Below, piece after piece: positions 45,414-54,882 of a stretch of DNA of 64,000 nt. Source of the stretch: Mixophyes australis (taxonomy: Eukaryota; Chordata; Amphibia; Anura; Limnodynastidae); contig JAVHZZ010000004.1 of assembly GCA_036250195.1 (NCBI GenBank), positions 255,564,728 to 255,628,727 on the forward strand, in the 5' to 3' direction. A program made the translations under genes and the position numbers. The notes under the pieces are model-generated. The model ran no database searches. It was not told the origin of the DNA and was given only the letters and a program-made list of their open reading frames with translations. Each line of letters starts with the position of its first letter. Position 1 is the first letter of the stretch.

Positions 45414-46529
45414 CTATGTGTGATTGGATCACTTATAAGTAACTTATGGTATAAATTTATTTAAAGGAAATAGCGCAGGGAGCTTATTTATATAATTGCA
45501 AATGCACTTACTTTTGATATTGTGTATATTTTGGTAAAGGAAATCTTTATTTCTTAGACCAGGGAAGAAACTCGTTGGTTTTAACCAACAAAGAAATTCT
45601 TGATTTCTGAGTTATATATCTGATACAATAAGCCTTTGTGGAGGAAGTCTTTTGTGTATCTTGATGTGAGGAAATTACTTCTTTGTGGTTTTGGGACTTT
45701 CTTTGGGAATGTGTATTTTGTGACTGTCTGTTAATCTTATGTTAATTAGACCTTTTGATGTGTGATGGTCCAGCACCTGAAGGCACAGGAAGCTTAATTG
45801 GACATGCTACTAGATTTCCTGCATCTAAAAACAAGATGCAGGAAATCACAGCAAGTTTTAGGATATCACAGATAAGTGTAAATATTGATAGCTTTAAATT
45901 GCATGTAAATCAATGTTTGGGTAAACAAATTGCATCCTGATTCTAAAAATAGCTCAGACCTCAGGGGGCTGGCTTTCCCTTTCAGGCTGTGTCCAAATCT
46001 GTATAAAAAGCACTGTCTTGTAGTGATAATTGTTCTTCTTGTTCCATCTGACCTGATCACTGATACCTTTAATCTGTGTGACTTCAAATAAACATCGCTT
46101 GCTGCAAAGATCTGCTTGAAAACATCTTCCATGCTGAAAATCCTGTGACCTACAACTTGGACTCAAAATCTAATCCGTTTCCGACTGTCTGAGGTTTGGA
46201 CCAGCTTCACAGCACCACCGCTCTGTCTGCTCCCCAGCAGCTCTGGCCAGTGTGATATGCCAGGGGGATCCATCCACAGCAACTCTGATCTATAGAAAGA
46301 TGTCAGGAGTACCAGCCCAGGCACACCAGCAACGGGGTTAATTAGCAGCGTTAGTTATCCAGAAGAAACCTGGTACTGGATGCTGGTAAGGAGTCCAGTG
46401 GTAATCCCCTCCTACTGCGGTGAGAGGGGGTGTTTGGGATACTGATAGGGAATGGTGGCAAAGTAAGCCCAGCCGGTTCTCAGCAGCAATAGACAGGGTG
46501 GCATAGGCGGTCCATCCTGTCACACTATG
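45414..46529 (+). mobile_element. solo LTR, 1106 bp, in DIRS reverse transcriptase
   Basis: 45419-46524 begins TGTGATTGG and ends CCTGTCACA, with 5-bp inverted ends TGTGA/TCACA. It is flanked by the 5-bp duplication CTATG at 45414-45418 and 46525-46529. TATAAAAAG near 46001 and AATAAA near 46088 fit a promoter and polyadenylation signal. No internal domain remains, so the two LTRs of the parent have recombined. The parent family was not identified. Weak open frames in it are not genes. Confidence 0.85.
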
Positions 46530-46990
46530 GTATTAGATGACTCTTTTGTATGTTGATAATCCAGTCCTGTTCTTTCAAAAACTTGATTACCTTGGCCATA
46601 CTTTCTTAACATATTGACTCTTTGTTTTCTTATGGCTGCCATTATCATGACTAGTACTTTGATGAATGTCCTTGGGGACGTTGTGAGTCCGAAAGGTAAG
46701 TATGTGAATTGAAATTGATTACCTAGAAAAAAAACTAAGAAAACAGTGATGATGAGATATTATTGGGATATAGAAATACTGTATGCATCCTGTAGATCTA
46801 TTGAAGTCAAAAACTTTCCTAATTCAAATGCTTTTGTAATCAAATCTACTGTCTCTAGACAAAATCGCTTCACTTGAATACATTTATTCAGTCTTCTTAG
46901 GTCTAAGACTGTTCTGAAGTCCCCTGAGTGTTTTTACACCAGGAAGAGTTTAGAGTAAAAACATTTCTCCTTTTGATTAACATGGACTGT
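46530..46990 (-). pseudogene. DIRS reverse transcriptase, N-terminal part
   Basis: Frames on the minus strand give DFRTVLDLRRLNKCIQVKRF, FLTSIDLQDAY, FTYLPFGLTTSPRTFIKVL and INIQKSHLIP, the successive RT motifs of DIRS. Stops and shifts are present. The segment carrying the YLDD-type motif is decayed. Confidence 0.85.
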
Positions 46991-47160
46991 TGAGAGTACT
47001 TGTTTTGACACGACTGTCTGCCAACTTTTGAAACAATCCTGTTTCTGTACTGTAAAAACCTGGATCTTACGAAGGCAACTACTTTTGGAGTTTATATTCT
47101 AATCTGTATTCTGTGGCTACAAATTCTCTTACCCACTAATCATGGGTTGCTAGAATCCAA
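46991..47160 (-). other. DIRS linker region
   Basis: Between RT and the MITE no clear frame is visible, but the flanking DIRS pieces are in order. Confidence 0.4.
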
Positions 47161-47330
47161 GGGGTATATTTACTAAACTGTTTGAAAAAGTGGGGATGTT
47201 GCCTATACGAATCAGATTCTAGCTGTCATTTTGTAGAATGTATTAAATAAATGCTAAATAGAATCTGATTGGTTGCTATAGGCAACACCTCCACTTTTTA
47301 AAACCCGCAGTTTAGTAAATATACCCCCAA
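47158..47330. mobile_element. 167-bp MITE with 3-bp duplication
   Basis: 47161-47327 begins GGGGTATATTTACTAAACTG and ends with its reverse complement CAGTTTAGTAAATATACCCC. It is flanked by CAA (47158-47160 and 47328-47330). The body also pairs (TTGCCTATA / TATAGGCAA). The 3-bp duplication suggests a Harbinger-type origin, though CAA is not the usual TWA. Confidence 0.85.
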
Positions 47331-47750
47331 GACTGTAAACAAATAGATAACCTGCCTCCTACTACTGACTCTGATAAGTCAGTAAATTTTTCATTACTGT
47401 GGATAGTTCATACTAAATCATCTATCATTACCTCTGGCACCACGAAAGGACTGCCTGGGTACATTTGATCCTATTTGTCTGATATATTGTCTACCAGGTC
47501 TATATTTTCTTACCTCTCTATACTGTTGATTCTGTGTCAATGGTCTCTTTAGATGCTGTGGTAAGCATTGCAGATTTCTTCCAGACACCCTCTGGATCAT
47601 CAAGTCCAATTTGTCTCTGAACAGCAAAGATCCCTCCTATGGCAGTGCAATCAGCCTGCTCATGGAAGAAGGGTCTGTTGTCCAAGGCCATATCCAAAGT
47701 GCTTCTAGCTATCATGGTAAAAGTCACATTCCTTGCTGGTAGAGTCACCA
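47331..47750 (-). pseudogene. DIRS ORF1, C-terminal part
   Basis: The minus strand encodes LPARNVTFTMIARSTLDMAL, then DNRPFFHEQADCTAIGG and a basic, Gln/Arg-rich tail (KYRPGRQYIRQ), as in the Gag-like ORF1 of DIRS elements. Confidence 0.75.
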
Positions 47751-48044
47751 GGCCTGGTTCATTAAGGAAAGTTAGGCAGAAAAATAAGTAAGTGCAAGGG
47801 GTGCAAATTAGTTTATTATTTTGCACATAAGGAAAATACTGGCTGTTTATTTTGTTAGGACACAAATACTTGATAGTTTTTTTTTACACTGATATTTGAA
47901 GTTGATCTAGGACATGTCCTACCCCAATTATAAATATGTCCCCACATTTTAAATGTATCTCCCCTCCAATGCAGCATGGTTTTGGTCAGGTGAAAAGTTA
48001 CTCATTTTTTTCCCTTTACTTTTATTAATGAATCAGGCCCACCA
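47746..48044. mobile_element. 289-bp MITE with CACCA duplication
   Basis: 47751-48039 has ends GGCCTGGTTCATTAA and TTAATGAATCAGGCC and is flanked by CACCA at 47746-47750 and 48040-48044. DIRS ORF1 coding continues across it when one CACCA is removed. Superfamily not assigned. Confidence 0.78.
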
Positions 48045-48531
48045 TGTCTATAGAAGCTTCACAAAGAAAATGTATTATTTTTTTCATTGTCATACTCATA
48101 CTACACACTCTTCAGTAAGAAATCTCAACTTATTTTTTCCTGTGTATCCTTACATAACACTTCCAGCCAGATCCTTAGGGCTCTGGACACAGAGGCTGCT
48201 GCTTCCACTGTACCTGCAGAAATATGCAACCTTTAAAAAATAATTCCATTTTCTATCCATGGAATTCTAAAGAGGTCCTCCATCCTTCAACAGAATAGTA
48301 GTCTTGGCTGATAAACTAGCCACCATTGCATCACCTTTAGACATGGTATCTAATATTTCAGTCTCACTATCTGAGAACGGGTACATCCTTTCAATTCTTT
48401 TGGATTTATTAGATGCCTTTCAGGTTGCTCCCATTCCTTCTTGATAAGATCATTTATCACTTTATGCGCAAAAAACACCCTCTGCATGCGCCGACTCTCC
48501 TCAAAGAAAGTATCTTGTAGTGTTGTTGTGA
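48045..48531 (-). pseudogene. DIRS ORF1, middle part
   Basis: The minus strand reads KVINDLIKKEWEQPERHL, then SAKTTILLKDGGPL, NSMDRKW and TVEAAASVSRALRIWLEVL, matching the conserved core of DIRS ORF1. At least one shift and one stop are present. It is interrupted upstream by gypsy C. Confidence 0.82.
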
Positions 48532-48682
48532 CTAGATGTCACTCACCGGACCGTGAGTGCTTCTTCCCGGACATTTAGGAACCGTGGCCGTCCTCCATCC
48601 TGAGGGTCTGCGCATGCGCAGCCCTTTCCTATACTTCAGTGTATGTCCCTTTAACTCAATTGGCAGATCAGGCAACACTCCC

Positions 48683-48723
48683 TATATTAAGCACCTGTGG
48701 TCAACACCACGTTTCCTGATCTT
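48683..48723 (+). promoter_or_regulatory. gypsy C core promoter and RNA start (5' LTR)
   Basis: TATATTAA at 48683 is 31 bp before TCCTGATCTT at 48714. The 3' LTR has GCCTGATCTT at the same place (55060-55069, with its TATA box at 55029), which matches the primer-binding site perfectly. The 5' copy differs in the first base only. Confidence 0.75.
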
Positions 48724-48792
48724 GGAGTCTCATTCCCCATGAGTCTCTGAAGGTGTTCCTGTATTCCTCGTGTATTCAGCGCTGCTGATTCC

Positions 48793-48867
48793 TGTGGTTT
48801 CCTAACCACTTCTATCCCTGTGGTTACCAAACCACTTCTACTACTGTGGTTCCCATACCACTTCTAC
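48793..48867 (+). repeat. three tandem GTGGT...ACCAC mini-hairpins in gypsy C leader
   Basis: Three consecutive units of about 24-26 bp each pair GTGGT with ACCAC around a 6-base loop (TTCCTA, TACCAA, TCCCAT). The array is repeated in the 3' LTR at about 55139-55213. Confidence 0.75.
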
Positions 48868-48894
48868 CATCAACTGTATCATCGTGACTGTTTG

Positions 48895-49440
48895 CTGATT
48901 CCTATCCGCTGCCTCCGTGCACTACAGTCTTCTAAACCACTTCAACGCTATTATATATCATTGTGACTGTTTGCTGATTCCTATCCGCTGCCTCCATGCA
49001 CTACAGTCTTCTAAACCACTTCAACGCTATTATATATCATTGTGGCTGTTTGCTGATTACTATCCGCTGCCTCCGTGCACTCCAGCTTTTACTTCACATC
49101 CACTCACCTGTTCATCATCAAGTCTGTGAGCTGATTCCTATCCGCTGCCTCCGTGCACTACAGTCTCCTGCTTGCAACTCGCCTGTGTTCATCATCGTGA
49201 CTGTTAGCTGATTCCTATCCGCTGCCTCCGTGCACTACAGTCTCCAGCTTGCAACTCGCCTGTGTACATCATCGTGACTGTTAGCTGATTCCTATCCGCT
49301 GCCTCCGTGCACTACAGTTTCCAGCTTGCAACTCGCCTGTGTTCATCATCGTGACTGTTAGCTGATTCCTATCCGCTGCCCTGTGCACTGCAGACTCATC
49401 TCAGCTCTTCTGTGTTTCCTCGAGACTGCTGCTCTCATTG
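48895..49440 (+). repeat. seven 77-79 bp tandem repeats in gypsy C leader
   Basis: Units begin CTGATTCCTATCCGCTGCC at 48895, 48974, 49053, 49131, 49208, 49285 and 49362 and contain TCCGTGCACTACAG. Spacing is 79, 79, 78, 77, 77 and 77. The same array is in the 3' LTR (from about 55241). Confidence 0.95.
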
Positions 49441-50151
49441 CCATCTGCTACACTTCGTGATCAACAGCTCCTGGGCTACTCTGCTCTCCCGTGTCCCATC
49501 GCTGTTGGTACCTGTTGGTTGCTACTGGTTACCTCCGTGTGCCCGCAGAGTCCTGCTGCTGTTGTCAGCGCTATCGTCCATCTCCTGCTGATCCGCTCTC
49601 CACGCCTTCACGTGTCCCACTGGTCTCTACCCTCCTGTCAGCATTGGATTCGTATCTCATCTACTACTCCTCTGCTGGATCATCTCCATTCTCCCGGGTC
49701 CTCTATGAGTCCAGTTCCACATGTTACTGATTCCTGTGGATTCGTGTCCCTGTTGGTCTACTTACCTGTGCGCTGCACCTACTAGACCGCTGCCTCACCC
49801 ATCCAGGGACTTCTCATCCAGCCGGCCTCCTGCCGCTCAGGTATCGCTGCACTCCTATCTGACTGCCTGCTTCTGAACCACGGTATGCATACTTCTCAGT
49901 GACTGTGCTGGTGTATTGCATATCTTGCTGGACTGTGTTTGGTTCTCTCTGGAGTCTGCTATCCGCTGAGTCTATTGCCATCATTGACTGTGTTATATTG
50001 TGCTGGACTACTTCAAGAGACTTTCTATATTTGCAGACCTGTTCAGTCATTTATATATATATATTGTGCATATTACTGTGGATCGTGTATAAGGTGCCTG
50101 TGTATATTCTGTGTTGCAGTCTCTCCCCGTGCACCTCCTCACTTATATATT

Positions 50152-50411
50152 CAGTGGTACAACTTGCTGATGACAGACCACTGATCCCTGTTTCCTGTAT
50201 CACCTGTTCCAGTATCCTCTCACATAGCAGTGGTACAACTTGCTACCGCAGACCACTGACTACCCGGATACCTCCACTTGGATTCCATTCCTTCACTCAG
50301 ACAGCGGTACAACTTGCTATCCGCAGACCGCTGACTCTCATCACCTCCTTGTTTCTGTTGGACATTCCTCCTCACTATAGCAGTGGTACAACTTGCTATC
50401 GCAGACCACTG
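50152..50411 (+). repeat. four 7-bp-stem hairpins with a covarying pair, gypsy C U5
   Basis: Stems pair 50152-50158/50177-50183, 50228-50234/50252-50258, 50302-50308/50327-50333 and 50381-50387/50405-50411. Three have CAGTGGT/ACCACTG. The third has CAGCGGT/ACCGCTG, so a T-A pair became C-G. All loops start ACAACTTGCT. The set is duplicated in the 3' LTR. Confidence 0.88.
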
Positions 50412-50626
50412 ACTACCTTCACGTGCCCTTGTCCATACAGTTCCTCGTGTATTATTACCTCCATATTACCAGTGCTGCTAGTCATAGACTTTCCTGAGCA
50501 TCTCATCATCCATCATTCCCTGTTCCGTGATCACCCTGCTACCAGAGTATTCTATTACCATCTATATTGCTCTGGTAAGTCTACCACCTGGTGATCCCTG
50601 GGTAAAGACTCCTAGTGCCCGTAACA

Positions 50627-50639
50627 GTAAGATCAGGCC
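50627..50639 (+). promoter_or_regulatory. gypsy C self-priming primer-binding site
   Basis: Two bases after the LTR, AAGATCAGGC (50629-50638) is the reverse complement of GCCTGATCTT, found at the presumed RNA 5' end in the 3' LTR (55060-55069). Confidence 0.72.
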
Positions 50640-51572
50640 ATGACAGACCCAGATACGGAACCTACCGCCAAAGAGATGCTGCAGCATCTGGTCAGCCGTG
50701 TGGAGCAACAGGATGCCCGCCAACAGCTGTTACTTCAGTGTTATCAGTCATTAACCTCCCAAGGAACATCTGGACAGACTGTGACAGCTACTACTGAGGC
50801 TCCTGTGCTTTCCTCCGTTTCCCCAGTGCCATCCCAGGTGTCTACAGCTTCCACGCTTCACCTGCCTACTCCGTCAAAGTACGATGGAGACCCCAAAACT
50901 TGTAGGGGTTTCCTTAATCAATGTTCAGTCCATTTTGAGCTCCAACCTCAAAATTTTTCTACCCATCGTTCCAGAGTGGCCTATCTTATCTCTTTGTTTT
51001 CAGGACAAGCCCTGGCTTGGGCCTCCCCTCTGTGGGAAAGAAACGATCCAATATTACAAGATAGTGCCAAATTCATTTCTACATTCCGAAGTGTGTTCGA
51101 TGAACCAGGTCGTGTGACCTCCGCTGCTTCCAGCATCCTCCGTCTGCGACAAGGATCTCATACAGTAGGCCAGTACGTCATTCAATTTAGGATCTTAGCC
51201 TCTGAACTTCAGTGGAACACTGAAGCCCTAGTTGCCGCCTTCTGGCAGGGGCTCTCCGATAAAATTAAAGATGCACTGACTACTCAGGAGCTTCCTTCGT
51301 CACTTGAAGATTTGATCTCTCTATGCCATCATGTTGATATGAGATTTCGTGAAAGAGAGGCTGAGAAAACGACTTCTGCTAAAGCACCTCTTCGTTCTAA
51401 CCCTCAATTTCGTCCAGTGTCACCCTCTGTGATTCCCATGGAGATAGGACGTTCCAAATTATCTTCTGAGGAGAGGAAACGAAGAGTCAAGAATAGACTC
51501 TGTATCTATTGTGCTGATTCCACTCATGTCCTCAGCTCCTGCCCTAAGAGATCGGGAAATGCCAGGCCCTAA
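50640..51572 (+). CDS. gypsy C Gag, 310 aa
   Basis: Structural protein of the retrotransposon particle. The ATG at 50640 follows the primer-binding site at once. The capsid-like region contains FLNQCSVHFELQPQNF and WASPLWERND, shared with B and D and with the Gag domain of sushi-type elements. The zinc knuckle CIYCADSTHVLSSC (CX2CX4HX4C) sits near the C-terminus. The frame ends at TAA 51570-51572, 10 bases after a slippery heptamer, so a fraction of ribosomes should shift to Pol. Confidence 0.93.
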   Translation: MTDPDTEPTAKEMLQHLVSRVEQQDARQQLLLQCYQSLTSQGTSGQTVTATTEAPVLSSVSPVPSQVSTASTLHLPTPSKYDGDPKTCRGFLNQCSVHFELQPQNFSTHRSRVAYLISLFSGQALAWASPLWERNDPILQDSAKFISTFRSVFDEPGRVTSAASSILRLRQGSHTVGQYVIQFRILASELQWNTEALVAAFWQGLSDKIKDALTTQELPSSLEDLISLCHHVDMRFREREAEKTTSAKAPLRSNPQFRPVSPSVIPMEIGRSKLSSEERKRRVKNRLCIYCADSTHVLSSCPKRSGNARP

Positions 51573-51615
51573 CTAGTTCTGGAGAGGTGAAGTTAGGGTC
51601 CCTGGAGTCCTCTCC
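51554..51615 (+). promoter_or_regulatory. -1 ribosomal frameshift signal: GGGAAAT plus H-type pseudoknot
   Basis: G GGA AAT at 51554-51560 is in the Gag frame in the X XXY YYZ form. After a 6-base spacer comes stem 1, CCCTAACT (51567-51574) with AGTTAGGG (51591-51598), 8 bp. Within its loop GGAGAGG (51581-51587) pairs with downstream CCTCTCC (51609-51615), 7 bp, giving a classical pseudoknot. The Gag stop lies inside stem 1 and Pol is open in the -1 frame from 51560. Sushi-derived PEG10 uses GGGAAAC with a pseudoknot. Confidence 0.88.
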
Positions 51616-54600
51616 ATCTTCTATGAAATCTAAAGTCTGCGCTTTTGATGTTACAATTTCCTTTGCTACCAAAACCTTTGAGTCACAGGCATTGATTGAT
51701 TCCGGAGCAGCAGGAAATTTTATTTCCAAATCATTAGTAAATCAATGGTCTCTACCAGTGATTACCTTAAAAACACCCATTACTGTGACGGCTATCGATG
51801 GATCACGTCTCATCAACGGTCTCATCACCCAGAGTACGTCTCCAGTAACCCTTCAGATTGGTGCCCTGCATCATGAAGAAATATCGTTTTTAATCCTTCC
51901 TGTTACGACAAGTCCGATTGTCTTAGGCCTTCCATGGCTTCAGTGTCACTCTCCCCAGATTGACTGGCGCACCCCTCAAGTCACGTCTTGGGGGTCTGAA
52001 TGTCACCATCATTGCCTTTCCCAAGTCATTCCTCTCAAAGTACAGCAATCTTCCATCTCATCTACCTCACCGGGACTCCCTCCTCAATATGCTTCATTTA
52101 CCGATGTTTTTGATAAAGCTCAGTCTGAACGTCTTCCTCCTCATCGTTCTTGGGATTGTCCGATCGACCTTCTTCCTGGCAAGACTCCTCCCAGGGGCCG
52201 GGTCTATCCACTCTCGTTACCTGAAACTCAAGCTACATCTGAGTATATACAGGAGAACCTCCAGCGTGGGTTCATTCGACCTTCCACCTCGCCCGCTGGA
52301 GCTGGGTTCTTCTTCGTCAAAAAGAAGGATGGATCATTACGCCCTTGCATTGATTTTCGTGGACTCAATGCCATTACTATCAAGAATCGGTATCCCATTC
52401 CGCTAATCACTGAGCTATTCGATCGCATCAAGGGAGCCCGTATCTTTACTAAGTTGGATCTTCGTGGTGCCTACAATTTAATCAGAATCTGTTCCGGTGA
52501 CGAATGGAAGACAGCGTTTAACACCAGAGACGGGCATTACGAATATCTGGTAATGCCTTTCGGGCTGTGTAATGCCCCCGCTGTTTTTCAAGGCTTCATC
52601 AATGAGATCTTTCGGGACTTATTATATGTATGTGTCGTCGTCTACCTGGACGACATATTGATTTTTTCACAGGACCTGCCTTCTCACCACCAACATGTGG
52701 CAGAAGTCCTCTCCAGGCTACGGAAAAATTCATTGTTCTGTAAATTAGAAAAATGTTCATTCGAATTACCCCAGATTCCATTCTTGGGGTATATAGTTTC
52801 CGGAGTTGGCCTGAAGATGGATCCAGACAAGGTGAATGCTGTACTACATTGGCCCCAGCCAACTACTCTTCGTGCTATCCAGCGTTTTTTAGGTTTTGCC
52901 AATTACTATAGACGCTTCATTCAAGACTTTTCTTCCATTGCATCTCCTATTGTGGCCCTGACTCGAAAAGGGGCTAATCCTAAGCAATGGTCATCTGAGG
53001 CTCTTCAAGCCTTTCAAACACTAAAAGAGTCCTTCTCTTCGGCTCCAATCCTTCGACAGCCTGATGTGACACTCCCCTTCTTTCTAGAAGTAGATGCCTC
53101 TAATGTGGGCTTAGGAGCTATTCTCTCCCAACGCTCGGAACAGCAAAAATTCCATCCTTGTGCCTTCTATTCTCGGGGTCTCCTGCCCGCAGAGAAGAAT
53201 TATACTATCGGGGACAAGGAATTACTGGCTATCAAAGCCGCATTAGAGGAATGGAGATACTTATTGGAGGGAGCTCGCCATCCGGTGACGATCTTCACGG
53301 ATCATAAGAACTTGTCATATCTCCAGTCTGCCCAATGCTTGAACCCTCGTCAAGCAAGATGGTCTCTTTTCTTTTCCCGTTTTGAATTAATAATAACCTT
53401 CAAACCAGCTGCCAAGAACAAAAAAGCTGATGCTTTATCTAGAGCCTTTGTGACGTCCTCTGATATAGAAGAGGTTTCCAACCATACCATTCTAGACCCC
53501 AAATGTATCTCACTGGCTGCTTCATCCACCAGAACGCTACCATTTGGGAAGACCCTCGTGCCTCCTACTCTAAGGAGGAAAATCCTTTCGTGGTTCCATG
53601 CCTCTCGTTTTTCTGGACACGCCGGTGAACACAAGACCTTTGAGATTCTCTCTCGAAGTTACTGGTGGCCTTCAATGAGGAGAGACGTCAAAGAGTTCAT
53701 TGCTTCCTGTGAATTATGTTCGCAGTTCAAATCCTCCTGCAGAACTCCAGCAGGGTTGCTGCGACCACTACCCATTCCGTCCAAACCATGGACCCATATT
53801 AGTATGGATTTTGTTACTGACTTACCACCTAGTAAGAATCATAACACTATTTGGGTGGTAGTGGACAGATTTTCGAAGATGGCTCATTTCATCCCTCTGT
53901 CTGGTTTGCCTTCCTCGTCTATCCTGGCTGAACATTTCATTAAAGAGATCTTCCGTATCCATGGATGTCCGTCTGAGATTGTGTCTGATAGAGGAGTACA
54001 ATTCGTTTCCAGATTCTGGCGAGCCCTTTGTAAAACCTTGGGCATACGATTAGCACTCTCATCTTCTTACCATCCGCAATCTAATGGACAAACCGAACGT
54101 GTCAATCAAGATCTTGAGACTTTTATAAGAATGTTTTCATCAGCCAATCAAGACAACTGGGTAGAGCTGCTTCCTTGGGCTGAGTTCGCCCATAACAACA
54201 TGTACCATGAGTCATCATCCAAAACTCCATTTTTTGTGGTCTACGGTCACCATCCGTCTTTTCCGGAATTTCCTGCCCTCCCGCCCACCCAAGTTCCTGC
54301 GGTGGAAACTGTTTGTCAGACCTTTAAAAATATCTGGTCTCAGGTCAAAACCTGTTTAAAGAAGACATCTATCAAATATAAATCTTTCGCAGATAAGAAG
54401 AGGCGGGCTATTCCACCACTAAAAATTGGAGATCGTGTCTGGTTATCCACCAAAAATATTCGTTTGAAGGTTCCATCCATGAAATTCGCCCCTCGTTTTA
54501 TTGGTCCATATAGGATCATTCAAGTAATCAATCCAGTATGTGTGAAACTTCTTCTTCCTAAGAATCTTCGGATTTCTAATGCCTTCCATGTATCCTTGCT

Positions 54601-54715
54601 CAAACCTCTTATTATCAACCGTTTCTCAACTCCTCCCTCAGCTCCGCAGCCAGTTCAAGTCCATCAGGAGGAGGATTTCGAGATTACTGAGGTACTAGAC
54701 GCAAAAATTTCGTGA
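51560..54715 (+). CDS. gypsy C Pol (reached by -1 frameshift), truncated in chromodomain
   Basis: Encodes protease, reverse transcriptase, RNase H and integrase. Residues counted from the GTG codon at 51587: protease DSG at 38-40, RT YLDD at 353-356, RNase H D503/E546/D572, integrase zinc site H671/H678/C708/C711, catalytic D741-D801-E837 with D35E spacing. All are intact. A TGA at 54713-54715, in the context TCGTGA, cuts the protein at the first strand of the chromodomain. The same frame stays open beyond it with chromodomain motifs (FLVHWKGFG, EERSWI) to 54949 in the 3' LTR. No separate ATG is needed, because entry is by frameshift. Confidence 0.93.
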   Translation, partial: CQALTSSGEVKLGSLESSPSSMKSKVCAFDVTISFATKTFESQALIDSGAAGNFISKSLVNQWSLPVITLKTPITVTAIDGSRLINGLITQSTSPVTLQIGALHHEEISFLILPVTTSPIVLGLPWLQCHSPQIDWRTPQVTSWGSECHHHCLSQVIPLKVQQSSISSTSPGLPPQYASFTDVFDKAQSERLPPHRSWDCPIDLLPGKTPPRGRVYPLSLPETQATSEYIQENLQRGFIRPSTSPAGAGFFFVKKKDGSLRPCIDFRGLNAITIKNRYPIPLITELFDRIKGARIFTKLDLRGAYNLIRICSGDEWKTAFNTRDGHYEYLVMPFGLCNAPAVFQGFINEIFRDLLYVCVVVYLDDILIFSQDLPSHHQHVAEVLSRLRKNSLFCKLEKCSFELPQIPFLGYIVSGVGLKMDPDKVNAVLHWPQPTTLRAIQRFLGFANYYRRFIQDFSSIASPIVALTRKGANPKQWSSEALQAFQTLKESFSSAPILRQPDVTLPFFLEVDASNVGLGAILSQRSEQQKFHPCAFYSRGLLPAEKNYTIGDKELLAIKAALEEWRYLLEGARHPVTIFTDHKNLSYLQSAQCLNPRQARWSLFFSRFELIITFKPAAKNKKADALSRAFVTSSDIEEVSNHTILDPKCISLAASSTRTLPFGKTLVPPTLRRKILSWFHASRFSGHAGEHKTFEILSRSYWWPSMRRDVKEFIASCELCSQFKSSCRTPAGLLRPLPIPSKPWTHISMDFVTDLPPSKNHNTIWVVVDRFSKMAHFIPLSGLPSSSILAEHFIKEIFRIHGCPSEIVSDRGVQFVSRFWRALCKTLGIRLALSSSYHPQSNGQTERVNQDLETFIRMFSSANQDNWVELLPWAEFAHNNMYHESSSKTPFFVVYGHHPSFPEFPALPPTQVPAVETVCQTFKNIWSQVKTCLKKTSIKYKSFADKKRRAIPPLKIGDRVWLSTKNIRLKVPSMKFAPRFIGPYRIIQVINPVCVKLLLPKNLRISNAFHVSLLKPLIINRFSTPPSAPQPVQVHQEEDFEITEVLDAKIS

Positions 54716-54882
54716 GGCGGTCTCCATTTCCTCGTTCATTGGAAGGGCTTTGGTCCTGAGGAGCGCTCTTGGATCAAAGCTGAAGATCTTAATGCTCCTG
54801 CCCTTTTGAAGAAGTTTTATTCCAAAAATCCGGACAAGCCCGGTTCCAGGCGTTCTGTGCCCACCTTTAAAAGGGGGGGTAC
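54716..54882 (+). pseudogene. remainder of gypsy C chromodomain and polypurine tract
   Basis: Same frame as Pol after the TGA, with the remaining chromodomain strands and helix (WKGFGPEERSW, then LNAPALLKKF). The polypurine tract AAAAGGGGGGG (54869-54879) and TAC precede the 3' LTR. It would be translated only on read-through. Confidence 0.8.

Larger units (their letters stand above)
48537..50626 (+). repeat. 5' LTR of gypsy C, with very long R-U5
   Basis: Starts TGTCACTCACCGGACCGTGAGTG (7-bp inverted repeat 48540-48546/48553-48559) and ends CCCGTAACA. The TATATTAA box at 48683 places the RNA start at 48714, so U3 is only 177 bp and the transcribed leader is about 1.9 kb. It contains three repeat arrays. 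Open frames within it (for example 49899-50594) recur in the 3' LTR and show no protein family. Confidence 0.95.

Noticed and set aside
49899..50594. A 231-residue open frame (also at 56245-56940)
   Set aside because: It lies wholly in the LTR of gypsy C, is duplicated only because the LTR is, spans the hairpin repeats and has no family motif.
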